Assembly: GCA_903870275.1 (NCBI GenBank) | Contig: CAIQCK010000075.1 | Span: forward strand, 35,579-99,578 | DNA from: an uncultured bacterium | GTDB lineage: Bacteria > Verrucomicrobiota > Verrucomicrobiia > CAIQCK01 | DNA: 64,000 nt | Reading direction: 5' to 3' | In this document: piece after piece, positions 1 to 8,904 of the stretch | Position numbering within the stretch: position 1 is the stretch's first letter | Layout of the letters: the number at the start of each line of letters is the position of its first letter | Notes under the pieces: model-generated | What the model saw: only the letters and a program-made list of their open reading frames with translations | The model's database searches: none | Told to the model about the DNA's origin: nothing | Made by a program: the position numbers and the translations under genes

Positions 1-128
1 CTTGCTGACTTTTCAAAGCAACTGAAATCTATACCGCATTAAGTCGCTAACGTTCCCGGCTTGACGTTGCAGCCGACTTGGCTGAAGCTCGGCGCACCGA
101 AACACAATCCATGCAGTCGAACAACTCT

Positions 129-593
129 ATGAAACACATTTTGATCCTGACACTCGCTCTCGGCTTGGTCGCAGGTTGCGGCGTGAAAGAAGAACCGGCG
201 GTTGTGGACAATACGCCCGGCGGCCAGTTTCTCGCGGAGAACGCGAAGAAGGATGGCGTGAAGACGACGGCCAGCGGCCTGCAATACCTGGTGATCAAGT
301 CCGGCACGGGCGCGACGCCGAAACTATCGGACGGGGTGAAGGTGCATTATCACGGCACGCTGATCAACGGGACAGTTTTTGACAGTTCGGTGGAGCGCGG
401 CCAGCCAATCTCATTCCCGGTCGGCGGCGTGATCCCCGGATGGACCGAGGCGTTGCAATTGATGAAGGTAGGCGACAAGTGGAAGTTGTTCATCCCGGCC
501 AAGCTGGCCTACGGCGAGCAAAGCCCCAGCCCCGCGATTCCGCCCAACAGCGTCCTGATCTTCGAGGTGGAACTGCTCGGCATCGAGCAGTGA
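129..593 (+). CDS. FKBP-type peptidyl-prolyl cis-trans isomerase, lipoprotein
   Basis: Predicted envelope-anchored proline isomerase that assists protein folding. The ATG at 129 is preferred over TTG 78 and ATG 111 because it begins a clean lipoprotein signal: MKH, a hydrophobic stretch, then a VAGC lipobox with the lipidated cysteine at residue 17. A short linker is followed by the FKBP fold over residues 60-154. Family signatures visible are VKVHYHGTL, FDSS, a GGVIPGW segment, the GDKWKLFIP strand and the closing LIFEVELLGI strand. At 154 residues it is a single-domain FKBP, as is common in bacteria. No operon partner is evident; a palindromic repeat follows the stop codon. Confidence 0.9.
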   Translation: MKHILILTLALGLVAGCGVKEEPAVVDNTPGGQFLAENAKKDGVKTTASGLQYLVIKSGTGATPKLSDGVKVHYHGTLINGTVFDSSVERGQPISFPVGGVIPGWTEALQLMKVGDKWKLFIPAKLAYGEQSPSPAIPPNSVLIFEVELLGIEQ

Positions 594-613
594 GGCGGAT
601 GGAAATCCATTGC

Positions 614-691
614 GGTGGGGCGAGACTCTGTCGAGCCTCCTCTCAAATTGCATTTGGCGGGCGCGGAGGCTCGACGGAGTCTCGCCCCACC
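614..691. repeat. Inverted repeat, family A (first copy)
   Basis: Two 27-bp arms, 614-640 and 665-691, starting GGTGGGGCGAGACTC on the plus strand and returning as its reverse complement with one mismatch. The spacer is about 24 bp. The same arms recur at 41488-41566, so this is a dispersed palindromic element and not a unique terminator. It lies between two plus-strand genes. Confidence 0.85.
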
Positions 692-714
692 ATTACCTTC
701 CCGAATAGAACACT

Positions 715-1005
715 GTGAATTCGCAACCGCCATCGCCACGTCCGCATCCGCATGATCCGTTGCACGGGGTGACGCTGGAGAGCATCATCAAGCAACTGGT
801 GGTGTGGTATGGTTGGAAGCGGATGGCGGATCGCATCCCGATCCGGTGTTTCATGTTTGAGCCGACCGTGAATTCCAGCCTCAAGTTTCTACGGAAGAAC
901 CCCTGGGCGCGCCAGAAGGTGGAGCAGATGTTCGTCGCGGGAGAAATGAAGAGACGCCGGGAATCGGCTGGCCGGACCGCAGAAGCAAAAAGCCACCGCC
1001 AGTAA
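715..1005 (+). CDS. VF530-family (DUF2132) small DNA-binding-like protein
   Basis: A 96-residue protein with the VF530 signature: DPLHGVTLESII near the N-terminus, then LVVWYGW, IPIRCF, and SSLKFLRKNPWARQKVE. In known members this block forms a small helical fold considered DNA-binding, but the cellular role is not established. The conserved domain covers about residues 14-75; the remaining C-terminus is basic and probably disordered. The start is GTG at 715, giving the usual short leader before the motif. The gene stands alone between two palindromic repeats. Confidence 0.8.
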   Translation: MNSQPPSPRPHPHDPLHGVTLESIIKQLVVWYGWKRMADRIPIRCFMFEPTVNSSLKFLRKNPWARQKVEQMFVAGEMKRRRESAGRTAEAKSHRQ

Positions 1006-1034
1006 ACGCGGACGGCGGGGAAAGATTGGGGACA

Positions 1035-1184
1035 AACCACGAAATGCACGAAATGACACGAAACCGGCGGACGGAATAACAGGGAAGGCGGGAAGACGCG
1101 AAGTTTGCCGCTTCCCGCCTTCCCGCCTTCCCTGTTTAATCTCCCCATTCCGCTTTTTGCGCATTTAGTGCATTCCGTGGTTAA
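1035..1184. repeat. Nested inverted repeats, family D (first copy)
   Basis: Outer arms at 1035-1063 (AACCACGAAATGCACGAAAT on the plus strand) and 1161-1184 are imperfect reverse complements. Inside lies a second palindrome built on AACAGGGAAGGCGGGAAG at about 1078-1096 and its complement at about 1111-1137. The outer arm type recurs at 40851-40935 between ruvC and ruvA. It fills the 206-bp gap before the pseudouridine synthase gene. Confidence 0.75.
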
Positions 1185-1211
1185 CGAAAATGCCGTAGAG
1201 TATTTCGTCTG

Positions 1212-2234
1212 ATGACTGAAGACATGACAGAAACTAAAAGCGCACCGCTGTTGGAGTGGCTCCTGCGGCAGCACCCGGACACGCCGAAGACCCGCGCCAA
1301 GCAATGGATCGCGGCGGGACGGGTCAGCGTCAATGGCGTTGTCATCCGCAAGCCGCATCAAGTCATCCCGGACCCCGGCGAGACACTGGAACTGGGCGGA
1401 CGCCGCGCCAGCACGCTGGATTGCGGCACCGGCTGGCAGATTCATCCGCGCGTTTCACTGCTCTATCTGGACACCGCGCTCGCCATCGTCAACAAAGGGC
1501 CGGGCCTCATCTCAGTGCCCGCGCCGAATTGCGATCTCTCCGCGCTGAGCATTCTCGCCGACTTTCTGGTGGGCAAACTGCGGGCGCAGGACCGCGGCGT
1601 CGCCGGGAGGACATTGCCGCCCGCATATCGCAAGCTCGAACCCCTGCCCGTCCATCGCCTCGACCAGCACACGAGCGGCGTCTTCTGCATTGCGACAAGT
1701 CCCGCCGCGCGGCATCACCTCATCGAGCAGCTCAAGGCGCACACGATGAAGCGGGAATACGTGGCCTTTGTGGAGGGACGCGCGCGCGAGCCGCAAGGCA
1801 CCTGGCGGCAATGGCTGAAATTGAGCGAGGACGAACTGCGGCAACAGGTCATTCCCGAAACGGCGGCCAAAGCCACGGACTCTGGAGCGTTGGAAGCCAT
1901 CACGCATTACGAAGTCATCGCCGAGTATCCGCTCCGGGGCGGGAAAGGTGTCGTGACCAAGCTGCGGCTCCGGCTGGAGACCGGCCGGAAGCATCAAATC
2001 CGCGTGCAGGCGGCACATGCCGGACTGCCCTTGATCGGCGACCGGATGTATAACCCCTCCTATCGCGGACGGGAGCACACCAGAGCGGTCATTGATTTTC
2101 CCCGCCAGGCTTTGCACGCCGAAATTCTCAGTCTCGAACACCCGGCCCAGCCCGGCAAGCGCATGACATGGACCGCGGAGTTGCCCAAGGATCTTCGCCA
2201 ACTGGAGATGGCCTTGCGCTCGCGGCAGTATTAG
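1212..2234 (+). CDS. RluA-family RNA pseudouridine synthase
   Basis: Converts specific uridines of rRNA or tRNA to pseudouridine; the target cannot be read from sequence. The N-terminal S4 RNA-binding domain spans about residues 10-60 (TPKTRAKQWI and GRVSVNG). The catalytic domain follows, with the HRLDQHTSG motif placing the nucleophilic aspartate at residue 151. The later blocks LETGRKHQIRVQ and the LHA segment near the C-terminus are typical of RluA/C/D enzymes. The ATG at 1212 gives a full-length 340-residue protein. A palindrome follows the stop at 2262. Confidence 0.9.
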   Translation: MTEDMTETKSAPLLEWLLRQHPDTPKTRAKQWIAAGRVSVNGVVIRKPHQVIPDPGETLELGGRRASTLDCGTGWQIHPRVSLLYLDTALAIVNKGPGLISVPAPNCDLSALSILADFLVGKLRAQDRGVAGRTLPPAYRKLEPLPVHRLDQHTSGVFCIATSPAARHHLIEQLKAHTMKREYVAFVEGRAREPQGTWRQWLKLSEDELRQQVIPETAAKATDSGALEAITHYEVIAEYPLRGGKGVVTKLRLRLETGRKHQIRVQAAHAGLPLIGDRMYNPSYRGREHTRAVIDFPRQALHAEILSLEHPAQPGKRMTWTAELPKDLRQLEMALRSRQY

Positions 2235-2261
2235 GCCGGAACTCGATTGAAGCGCACGGCC

Positions 2262-2340
2262 CTTGTAGCCGCCGATGTGAGTCGGCGGAATCGTTGAACA
2301 GGCGCAGCCTATCCGCCTCCTCACGTCGGCGGCTACGAGG
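2262..2340. repeat. Inverted repeat, family C
   Basis: Arms at 2262-2288 (CTTGTAGCCGCCGATGTGAG) and 2312-2340 are near reverse complements, and each arm holds its own small GCCG/CGGC hairpin. A related half-element lies at 22444-22464. It separates the convergent pseudouridine synthase and VOC-family genes, where it could also act as a bidirectional terminator-like hairpin, although no T-tract is present. Confidence 0.75.
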
Positions 2341-2802
2341 CTAATGCCATTCCTGCAACTCGATGAGGTTCCCCTCGGGGTCGCAAACGTAGATCACGGT
2401 CAGCTTTCCCTCGCCGGGAATATCCAGCGTCACGAGCTGGCTGAAATCCCTGCCGCCCCACGCTTGAATCTCCTTTCGCTTTGCTTCGACATCGGGCACC
2501 ACAAACGCCAGATGCGTGAAGCCAACACGCATCACCGACGGCAGCGGCGCGGGGTCGTTCTTGTGGAACTGGAAGATTTCAATCGTGGGGCCGTTCTGGC
2601 CGTAACCGGGCAACCGCAGATGCTGCCCTTGGACGCGGCTGTCTTTGACGCCGGTGAGCGCATCCAACTCCGGCCCTTTGCGGTCGCGCTCGCCGCCGAC
2701 CGGCACGCAGCCGAACACCTCGCCATAAAACTTCGCCATCTTTCGCCAGTCATTGGCAATGAGGCTGGTGTGCGCGTAGCGAATGGTTGAGTTGGTTGTC
2801 AT
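2341..2802 (-). CDS. VOC-family (glyoxalase/bleomycin-resistance fold) protein
   Basis: A 153-residue vicinal-oxygen-chelate protein with the paired beta-alpha-beta-beta-beta modules. Visible segments are YAHTSLIANDW and KMAKFYGEVFG at the start, THLAFVVPDVEAKRKEI in the second module and VCDPEGNLIELQEW at the end. The histidine and late glutamate are in the usual metal-ligand positions. The start is taken at 2802 because GAGGAG sits just upstream of that ATG, while the longer form from 2826 has no ribosome binding site. The substrate is unknown. It heads away from the adjacent GH71/99-like gene on the same strand. Confidence 0.85.
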   Translation of the reverse strand: MTTNSTIRYAHTSLIANDWRKMAKFYGEVFGCVPVGGERDRKGPELDALTGVKDSRVQGQHLRLPGYGQNGPTIEIFQFHKNDPAPLPSVMRVGFTHLAFVVPDVEAKRKEIQAWGGRDFSQLVTLDIPGEGKLTVIYVCDPEGNLIELQEWH

Positions 2803-2822
2803 TGCTCTCCTCGCTGCCCTAT

Positions 2823-4130
2823 TCACCGCTCCGGCGGGCGGGCGCTGATGGGAATCTCGCCGCGGAGAAGCTTTCCGCCGAGACCCGTGAGGCGCAAGTA
2901 GAAATCACCCGGCAGTCCCTCGAAGGTCACAAACTTCGATTCGCCGCCGGGCGGCACGTCGTTGGTGCATTTGAAGATGGCCGTGCCCTCGTCCACCTCG
3001 TCGAACATGGCGACGTAAATCATCGAAGCGCCCGCGCGTTTCGTTTCGCAGAATTGCGACCAGAGAAACTGTCCCTTCAATCGCGGAATCTGGTCGGACG
3101 GCGCGCCATACATGTTGTGCCAACTGAAACCTGGGAAGACCACCGGCAGATAATCCAGTCCTTGCTCCTGGCACCACGCCATGTCGGGTTTCAACAGCCG
3201 CTCCCCGTGGCGCGCGACTCCCTCAAGGTTGCCGTAGCGGCCAACGGTCCACGGGCTGACGATGTCCGCCAGTTTGCAGACTTCATGCAGCGCCGGATCG
3301 TTCACCGCGTCGCCCTTCAATTCGCGCCAGTGCGCCGGCACGCCAAGCATAACCGTGCAACCGCCGGCCTCGGGATCGTTCTTCAGAAACTTGACCAATC
3401 GCCGGCAGTCCTCGACCGTGTAAGCCCGCCCGTCGCTGAATCCAACGCCCCACAGCACCACCACGGGCTTGCCGCGATGGCGCAGATACGCCGGGTCTTC
3501 CCCGATGCGCATCCGCGAGCGCAGCATGCGCCAGTCGTCCATGACTTCGCCGACGCGGTCCGGGCGAAGGCCGCTGAGGTCATACATGACCGCGTAGGCG
3601 CGGCCGTTGCGATTCGCGCCCTCGCGGCAATGCGCCAGCACGGTGTTGTTGTGCCGCAGCAACCGCGGATCGTGAATCCCACTCACAAACCGCTGCACAA
3701 ACGCGCCGTCAATGCCGTAGTCTCGCATCCACTGGAAATGCCGCAGCACGGTCGGTTGCTTGAACGAACTGAAGACCTCGGCCACGCGGCCGTCGGCGTG
3801 TTTGAACCCGGTGGCGAACCGTTCGTCGGGGGCGAGTTCCGACACGTCGGGCCAGAAGTCAAACTTGGCGTTGCCGTCGGCCAGCGGACCGTGGTGCTTA
3901 GTCCAGTGAACCCACCCGCGCTCCGCGCCGTCGCCTTCGGCGTTGAACCAGCCTTGATAACCACACATCACCTTGCCCGTGAGAGTGCTCGTGTCCACAC
4001 CGCGAACAGACGGGCCGGTGTAAGGCTTGAGCGTTTCGTCGAGAACGGCCTCGCGCGTAAGGCGCGGCGCGTCCGCCGCCTGCGCAACGGCCGCAAGACA
4101 TGCCGCAAGAACCAGTGCAAATGACTTCAT
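2823..4130 (-). CDS. Secreted GH71/99-like protein (paralogue 1)
   Basis: About 435 residues with a Sec signal peptide ending near AQA-ADAP. The mature start carries GKVMCGYQGWF followed by WVHWTK, then DYGIDGAFVQRF, and near the C-terminus VYVAMFDEVDEGTAIFK-like blocks (here IYVAMFDEVDEGTAIF). These motifs mark the GH71/GH99-like family often annotated as xylosidase/arabinosidase, a TIM-barrel glycoside hydrolase group with few characterised members. Either GTG 4133 or ATG 4130 can start it; ATG is used. A paralogue lies at 17722-18996. Neighbouring genes on the same strand encode a TIM-barrel isomerase-like protein and a DUF6807 protein, fitting a carbohydrate-use cluster. Confidence 0.8.
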   Translation of the reverse strand: MKSFALVLAACLAAVAQAADAPRLTREAVLDETLKPYTGPSVRGVDTSTLTGKVMCGYQGWFNAEGDGAERGWVHWTKHHGPLADGNAKFDFWPDVSELAPDERFATGFKHADGRVAEVFSSFKQPTVLRHFQWMRDYGIDGAFVQRFVSGIHDPRLLRHNNTVLAHCREGANRNGRAYAVMYDLSGLRPDRVGEVMDDWRMLRSRMRIGEDPAYLRHRGKPVVVLWGVGFSDGRAYTVEDCRRLVKFLKNDPEAGGCTVMLGVPAHWRELKGDAVNDPALHEVCKLADIVSPWTVGRYGNLEGVARHGERLLKPDMAWCQEQGLDYLPVVFPGFSWHNMYGAPSDQIPRLKGQFLWSQFCETKRAGASMIYVAMFDEVDEGTAIFKCTNDVPPGGESKFVTFEGLPGDFYLRLTGLGGKLLRGEIPISARPPER

Positions 4131-4140
4131 CACCCCAACC

Positions 4141-4995
4141 TCACGCTTTCAACACGCCTTGCAGATGCTTGAGGCTGCGCTCGGCTTGTTCGACCGTGCC
4201 GCACTCGACGGAGAAGATGAGGTCGCGTTTCAGCGGTCGGCAGATCTTCGCGATTTTCGCCCAGTCAATCACGCCGTCGCCGCAGGCACAGCCGACGGCG
4301 GTGCCCGCCACCTTGCCGCGCTCGGCATCGCTCTGGGCCACGGTGATGTCCTTGGCGTGGAGATGAACCAGCTTGTCCTTCACCGCGCGCAGGAACTCAT
4401 ACGGGTCCTCACCGGAGAGGTAGGAGTTGCCGGTGTCGAAGTTTACGCGCAGCCACGGCGAATCATTCAGCTCCAGGATGCGCAACATGCTCTTCGCGTG
4501 CGACGTGTAAGGCCCGTGCGGCTCCACGCCGAGATAGACGCCGTTGTCCTCGCAGCACTCCATGATCGGGCGGAGGTTCATCTTCATCACCGCGTAGGCT
4601 TCCTTGGACTTCATCCATTTCGGCGGATACATCGTCTCGCAGATTTGCACCACCGGCACGGTGTCGAACAGGCCGCGGTCGGCCAGCGCGCGGGCATACA
4701 TGATGCCCTGGCGCGCATACTCGACGCCGATGCGCGTGTCGAGCAGGTCGGAGTGAGAACTGACGCCGGAAATCTTCAGCTTCTGCTCGCGGCAGAAGTC
4801 CTTGAAGTATTCCGGGTCGGTGTCGAGCGACTGGAGGTGGCAATAGCCGGCGTTACTGAGCAGGCACGTGCCCATCAGAAAGCACGGCTCGATGTAACGA
4901 TAGCCGATCTCCGCCGCCTTCTTCGCGCCCCACTCGAACGACTTGTCCGCGTGCCGTACGAACTCCAAATTGATGCCGATTTTGATCTTCGCCAT
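4141..4995 (-). CDS. Sugar phosphate isomerase/epimerase-like TIM barrel (AP endonuclease 2 superfamily)
   Basis: A 284-residue cytoplasmic protein of the xylose-isomerase-like TIM-barrel superfamily. It shows the start KIKIGINLEFVRHADKSF, GYRYIEPCF, the metal-ligand region LGVEPHGPY, NFDTGNSY, and LVHLHAKDI with a conserved His, plus a late SVECGT glutamate. No signal peptide is present. It lies 10 bp upstream of the GH71/99-like gene and is likely co-transcribed with it, so it may handle a released sugar or keto-sugar. The exact substrate cannot be told. Confidence 0.85.
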   Translation of the reverse strand: MAKIKIGINLEFVRHADKSFEWGAKKAAEIGYRYIEPCFLMGTCLLSNAGYCHLQSLDTDPEYFKDFCREQKLKISGVSSHSDLLDTRIGVEYARQGIMYARALADRGLFDTVPVVQICETMYPPKWMKSKEAYAVMKMNLRPIMECCEDNGVYLGVEPHGPYTSHAKSMLRILELNDSPWLRVNFDTGNSYLSGEDPYEFLRAVKDKLVHLHAKDITVAQSDAERGKVAGTAVGCACGDGVIDWAKIAKICRPLKRDLIFSVECGTVEQAERSLKHLQGVLKA

Positions 4996-5034
4996 AGGTC
5001 TTTCCAGTTGATGATGTTTTGTTTCGTATCGCGT

Positions 5035-6048
5035 TTACTTGCAGGCGCTGCGCAAAGTCAGCCAGCGCTGGTAAAGCTTCTCGATGTCAGCCGCACTGAG
5101 CTTGCCGTCGCAAACAGCGAAGCCGTAGCACAAGTCCAATTCCGAGCCGCACTTCAATTCCATCGGCTCCTTCCACAAATTCAGCGTCGCCGAGAGGTAA
5201 GCGAACGGCTTGCTCATCGTGAACATCTTAGCTGGATGACGTGGATTCTTCGGGTCGTCAAACATCGCAATCGTCACCGGCATGTCCATCGTCGCCGTGG
5301 TAAGGCCAGCTCCCGACGAAACCGCAATTGTCGGTGGCTTGATTTCCATGTCCGTCGTGTCGGCTTGCGCGGTGTAGGCGCACCATTTCGCCGCCACGAG
5401 CCGCTCGTCGCCGCGGACGGTTTCGCCCGGCTGGCCCGTGGCGTTGATGAACTCGCCAACCTTGTCCATCCCTTGCAGAAACCGCGCGCCCAAGCCGAAG
5501 TAGTGGTGGCCCGTCAGATTCACCACCTCGCGGTTCGGCCCGGTGGACAGGCGGCTCCGCCATGTCAGCAAGGTGGCGCCTTGCTCCTGCGTGTTATGCA
5601 CAAACAGGTGCCGTCGCTCACACAGCACGACGGTCCCGTTCGTCGCTACCCAGTCGAGCCGTTGAGTAAACTGCGCGCCGTCCGCCGCTGTTGTCGGCTC
5701 GTCGAGTGCGCGCGAGAGTTGTTTGCCATTCTTCGCTGTCTCGCTCCAGAAGTCCACACCGTCGGCTTCGAGCGCGAACATGAGGCCATGGTGATGTTTG
5801 TGGTCGCTCGGCGAGTCGCGCAACACTTGAACGCTACTGACCAGCTTCAAATTCGGCCATGGCGGCGCCCACATCCGCGAAACGTAAGGTTTGAACGGCA
5901 CGTTGGCGTAGCGGTATTCGAGCAAAGGCCTGGAGAGCCGGCTGATCTTGATGGTGGTGTCGTCCTTGTCCACGATGAGCGGTTCCGCGCCTGTAGCGCA
6001 ACCCGCCGCCAACGCCACCGCGAACGAGACGATGTAAATCGGTTTCAT
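5035..6048 (-). CDS. DUF6807 (PmoA-like) exported protein
   Basis: A 337-residue exported protein of the DUF6807 family, sometimes labelled PmoA. Recognisable blocks are LLEYRYANVPFKPYVSRM, SDHKHHHGLMFALE with a histidine cluster, and LTGHHYFGLGARF. The start at 6048 is chosen over 6075 because GGAG precedes it and it begins a lipoprotein-type signal with AAGC near residue 17. Its function is unproven; family members usually sit with oxidoreductases and sugar enzymes, as here. The stop of the upstream dehydrogenase gene lies 19 bp away, so the two are probably one transcript. Confidence 0.75.
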   Translation of the reverse strand: MKPIYIVSFAVALAAGCATGAEPLIVDKDDTTIKISRLSRPLLEYRYANVPFKPYVSRMWAPPWPNLKLVSSVQVLRDSPSDHKHHHGLMFALEADGVDFWSETAKNGKQLSRALDEPTTAADGAQFTQRLDWVATNGTVVLCERRHLFVHNTQEQGATLLTWRSRLSTGPNREVVNLTGHHYFGLGARFLQGMDKVGEFINATGQPGETVRGDERLVAAKWCAYTAQADTTDMEIKPPTIAVSSGAGLTTATMDMPVTIAMFDDPKNPRHPAKMFTMSKPFAYLSATLNLWKEPMELKCGSELDLCYGFAVCDGKLSAADIEKLYQRWLTLRSACK

Positions 6049-6067
6049 GCGAATCTCCTCCTCTGCT

Positions 6068-7378
6068 TTACACAACGATCTTTTCTTGTTTGGCGTCGAA
6101 CCGCGCCGTCCTGCCGTTGCGCGACGCCAACATACCCATGATCATTGCCGTCTGGACGTGATACGCCATCTCGACGTCGCTCCACGGCTTCTGTTTCCGA
6201 TCCGTGCAGCAGTCCAGCAGGTTTTCCCAGTGCTCTGCCAGGTCGCCACGCTTCTCAATCTCAAAGCTCTGGGGCTTTTTGTTCGATCCCTGCGCAGGCA
6301 CGAAAACAACTGCCGGTTTCTTCGTCGCCGGGGAAATTTGAATCGTCAGCGTGCCGTCCCAGCCGCGAATGATCGGGACGCGCCCGCCCGGCCCGCGCGT
6401 GCCGTTGCCGCCCGGAAAATCATTGCCCTGCGTGCCGAGCACCGCGACGGTGATTTTCTCCGGGTAACTGATGAGCACGTCGAAGGTGTCCGGCACCTCG
6501 CGCTCGGAGTAGCGATACTTCCCGCCCGTGGCCACGACTTCCCTGGGAAACTTCAGGCCGAGCACGCTAGCCACCGGCGTGAACGCGTGCGGATACGTGT
6601 CCGTCACCGGCCCGCCCGCGTAATCCTCATACATCCGCCAGCGGAAATAGCGGCTCACGTCGAATGGTCGCTTCGGCGCGTCGCCAAGGAACGCCTTCCA
6701 GTCCAGGTCCGGGCCGGGCTTGGCGTTCGGGTCGTCAATCGGCATGCCGCGCTCGCCCCAGTCGCCGACGCGGAAGTAGCCGCACTCAGCGTGAATCGGC
6801 TGACCGATGAGTCCATCCTGCACAAGTTGTTTCATCTGCCGCCATACGCCGTCGGCGATGCCCTGTGTGCCGAGCTGGAATGCGCGGCCGGACTTCTTGA
6901 CCTCGGCGGCCAGTTGCTTCACCAGCGGGAACTGCCGCCAGTGGCTCACCGGTTTTTCGCAATACACGTCCTTGCCCGCGCGCACGGCGGCGATGGATTG
7001 GGCGCAGTGATGGCCGTCGGGCGTCGCGATGCAGACAAGATCCACGCCCTTTTCGGCGAGCAGCTCGCGGTAATCCATGAACCCCTTCGCCTTGAAGCGC
7101 TCCGCGGCGCGTTGCATGCGCGGCCGATACGTGTCGCAGACGGCGACGACCTCGACGGGGTGCTTGCCCTGCTCCTTGAGCCATTTAACGATGCTGAAAT
7201 GCGCCTGCGCCCGCGCCCCAGTGCCGATGAAGCCGATGCCGATGCGGCTGTTGGCGCCGAGCACCTGGCCGCGCGCGACATACGGCGCGGCGACTGCCGC
7301 TGCGGCGGTTGCGCCCGCGCTCGTCCGCAAGAAATCGCGCCGGGTCACGGATTGTGAAGCAGAGTTTTGCGCGTTCAT
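6068..7378 (-). CDS. TAT-exported Gfo/Idh/MocA-family oxidoreductase (1)
   Basis: A 436-residue NAD(P)-binding dehydrogenase. The N-terminus carries a twin-arginine signal (TRRDFLRTSAG followed by an Ala-rich stretch), so it is exported folded, presumably with its cofactor. The Rossmann motif reads GIGFIGTGARAQ and the catalytic-lysine motif reads CEKPVSH. This subgroup is abundant in Verrucomicrobia and Planctomycetes and acts on sugars, cyclitols or amino sugars; the substrate here is unknown. It is followed on the same strand by the DUF6807 gene. It is clearly diverged from the tandem pair at 7483-10797. Confidence 0.88.
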   Translation of the reverse strand: MNAQNSASQSVTRRDFLRTSAGATAAAAVAAPYVARGQVLGANSRIGIGFIGTGARAQAHFSIVKWLKEQGKHPVEVVAVCDTYRPRMQRAAERFKAKGFMDYRELLAEKGVDLVCIATPDGHHCAQSIAAVRAGKDVYCEKPVSHWRQFPLVKQLAAEVKKSGRAFQLGTQGIADGVWRQMKQLVQDGLIGQPIHAECGYFRVGDWGERGMPIDDPNAKPGPDLDWKAFLGDAPKRPFDVSRYFRWRMYEDYAGGPVTDTYPHAFTPVASVLGLKFPREVVATGGKYRYSEREVPDTFDVLISYPEKITVAVLGTQGNDFPGGNGTRGPGGRVPIIRGWDGTLTIQISPATKKPAVVFVPAQGSNKKPQSFEIEKRGDLAEHWENLLDCCTDRKQKPWSDVEMAYHVQTAMIMGMLASRNGRTARFDAKQEKIVV

Positions 7379-7403
7379 CGTGCTTTCCTTTCAGTCGTCG
7401 CCC

Positions 7404-7474
7404 GTAGCGGCGGTCTCTGACCGCCGCCGACGCTGTATTCTCTTAGTGCGGCGGCGGTCAGAGATCGCCGCTAC
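7404..7474. repeat. Inverted repeat, family B (first copy)
   Basis: Arms 7404-7428 and 7451-7474. Each arm is itself a hairpin (GCGGCGGTC, short loop, GACCGCCGC), and the two arms are reverse complements flanking GTAG/CTAC ends. This double-hairpin design resembles REP doublets (REPINs). A second copy lies at 47692-47762 and a half-copy at 11122-11146. Confidence 0.8.
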
Positions 7475-7482
7475 AAACTGGC

Positions 7483-8826
7483 TCAGGCCGGTGGCGTGAT
7501 GCCGGGCATCGCCACCGGATACTTGCCCTTGTCATCCGGCGCGACCGGCGGCTTGCCGTCCATCGTGAAGTTCTCGATGCCCGGCGCCAGTTCGGCCTGC
7601 GAGTTCATCGCGGCATCCCACGTGATCAACTGCCCCGACTCGCACGCCATGCGGCCCATGACGCCGACCAGCGTAGTCTTCGCGCAACGCTCGGCCTCGT
7701 TATACGGCTTGTCGTTGCGAATGGCGTCAAAGAGCAGGTCGTGCTCATACTGGTAATGGTTCCACGGCTCGCCCTTGTATTCCCAAATCAAGTTCTCCGC
7801 CGTCGTGTTGTGACCCTTGTAAAGGTGCGGCTCCTTCTGGCCTTCGCCGAGCACCGCCGCGCCTTTCGTGCCGTGGACGACGACGCCCCAGAAATCGAAG
7901 CACTTTGCCATGTGACGGCCCTGCGCGTGCATCCGTGTGCCGTCGGGGAAGGTGTATTCGGCGGCGTAGTGATCGAAGAGCTGGTCGGCGGCGTCGCGCA
8001 CCTGCCGGCCGCCCATGCCCTGGCAGGAAACGGGCCACGCGTCCTTGCACCAACAGGCCACGTCCAGGTTGTGAATCAACCAGTCGAGCAGGAACGTGCC
8101 GTTGAGCCACGTGTAGCAACTGTAGTTGGAAATCTGGTGGCCCATCTCCGTCTCACCTTCCTTGGGCGGGCGCACACCGACCGGCCCGTGCATGCGGTAG
8201 GCCCACTCGCTGATGACATCGCCGATGCAACCGTCGTGGATCTTCTGGACCGCCTCCTCCAGCGGCTTGTAATGCCGGCTCATCAATCCGCCCGCCACCT
8301 TCACATTTGTCCGCTTGGCTTCCTCGCCGGCCCGGATGATGCGCCGGATGCCGGGCGCGTCCACGCCGAACGACTTCTCCATGAACACGTGCACGCCCTT
8401 CGAAACCGCATACTCTACGTGCAACGGCCGGAACGCCGGCGGCGTGGTCAGCAGCACGACGCCGCCCTTGCCGACGGTGTCAATCGCCTTCTTGTAGGCG
8501 TCGAAACCGATGAACCGCCGGTCGGCTGGCACGTCCACGCTCACGTCGTATTTCGCGGACAGGGTCTTGTGGCTGGCGGTGAGCCGGTGCTCAAACACAT
8601 CGGCCATCGCGCAAAGCATCTTCGTGCCCTTGGTGGTCAACGCTTGCGCCGCCGCGCCCGTGCCGCGTCCGCCGCAACCGACGAGTGCGATTTTGATCGT
8701 GTCGCTGCTCTCGGCGTAGCCGGGCCGCGCCAGCGCCGCCCCTGCGACGGCCGTGGCGGAGGTTTTGAGGAATTGACGGCGGGAAGTGAGGAAGGTGAAA
8801 CGTTGGGTGTTCTTATCCTGGTTCAT
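7483..8826 (-). CDS. TAT-exported Gfo/Idh/MocA-family oxidoreductase (2), tandem paralogue A
   Basis: A 447-residue protein from the ATG at 8826, preceded by GGAAC; the alternative at 8853 lacks a binding site. The TAT signal is SRRQFLKTSA and the mature protein starts near AESSDTIKIALVGCGGRG, a Rossmann nucleotide-binding motif. The usual EKP becomes EKS (FMEKSFGVD), a variant shared with its paralogue. The C-terminal domain contains WKD/WCKDAWPVSCQGMGG and closes with GKYPVAMPG. The next gene upstream but one (9439-10797) is about 85 percent identical by eye, so this is a recent tandem duplication. The substrate is unknown; a secreted sugar-oxidising role is inferred from the neighbourhood. 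Confidence 0.87.
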   Translation of the reverse strand: MNQDKNTQRFTFLTSRRQFLKTSATAVAGAALARPGYAESSDTIKIALVGCGGRGTGAAAQALTTKGTKMLCAMADVFEHRLTASHKTLSAKYDVSVDVPADRRFIGFDAYKKAIDTVGKGGVVLLTTPPAFRPLHVEYAVSKGVHVFMEKSFGVDAPGIRRIIRAGEEAKRTNVKVAGGLMSRHYKPLEEAVQKIHDGCIGDVISEWAYRMHGPVGVRPPKEGETEMGHQISNYSCYTWLNGTFLLDWLIHNLDVACWCKDAWPVSCQGMGGRQVRDAADQLFDHYAAEYTFPDGTRMHAQGRHMAKCFDFWGVVVHGTKGAAVLGEGQKEPHLYKGHNTTAENLIWEYKGEPWNHYQYEHDLLFDAIRNDKPYNEAERCAKTTLVGVMGRMACESGQLITWDAAMNSQAELAPGIENFTMDGKPPVAPDDKGKYPVAMPGITPPA

Positions 8827-8904
8827 GGTCGTTCCTGTTGTTTGGTTTTCCATGTCGGGCCGTCGCCGCCGATGCGCGGCCGGCGACTACTGTCTTTGTG
8901 CGCC

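Noticed and set aside
693..1445. A minus-strand open frame of 250 codons
   Set aside because: Runs across a family-D palindrome and antisense to the VF530 and pseudouridine synthase genes; no conserved protein features.
4027..6141. A plus-strand open frame of 704 codons
   Set aside because: Antisense to the TIM-barrel and DUF6807 genes, which have clear motifs and ribosome binding sites. Composition is that of a GC-rich shadow frame.
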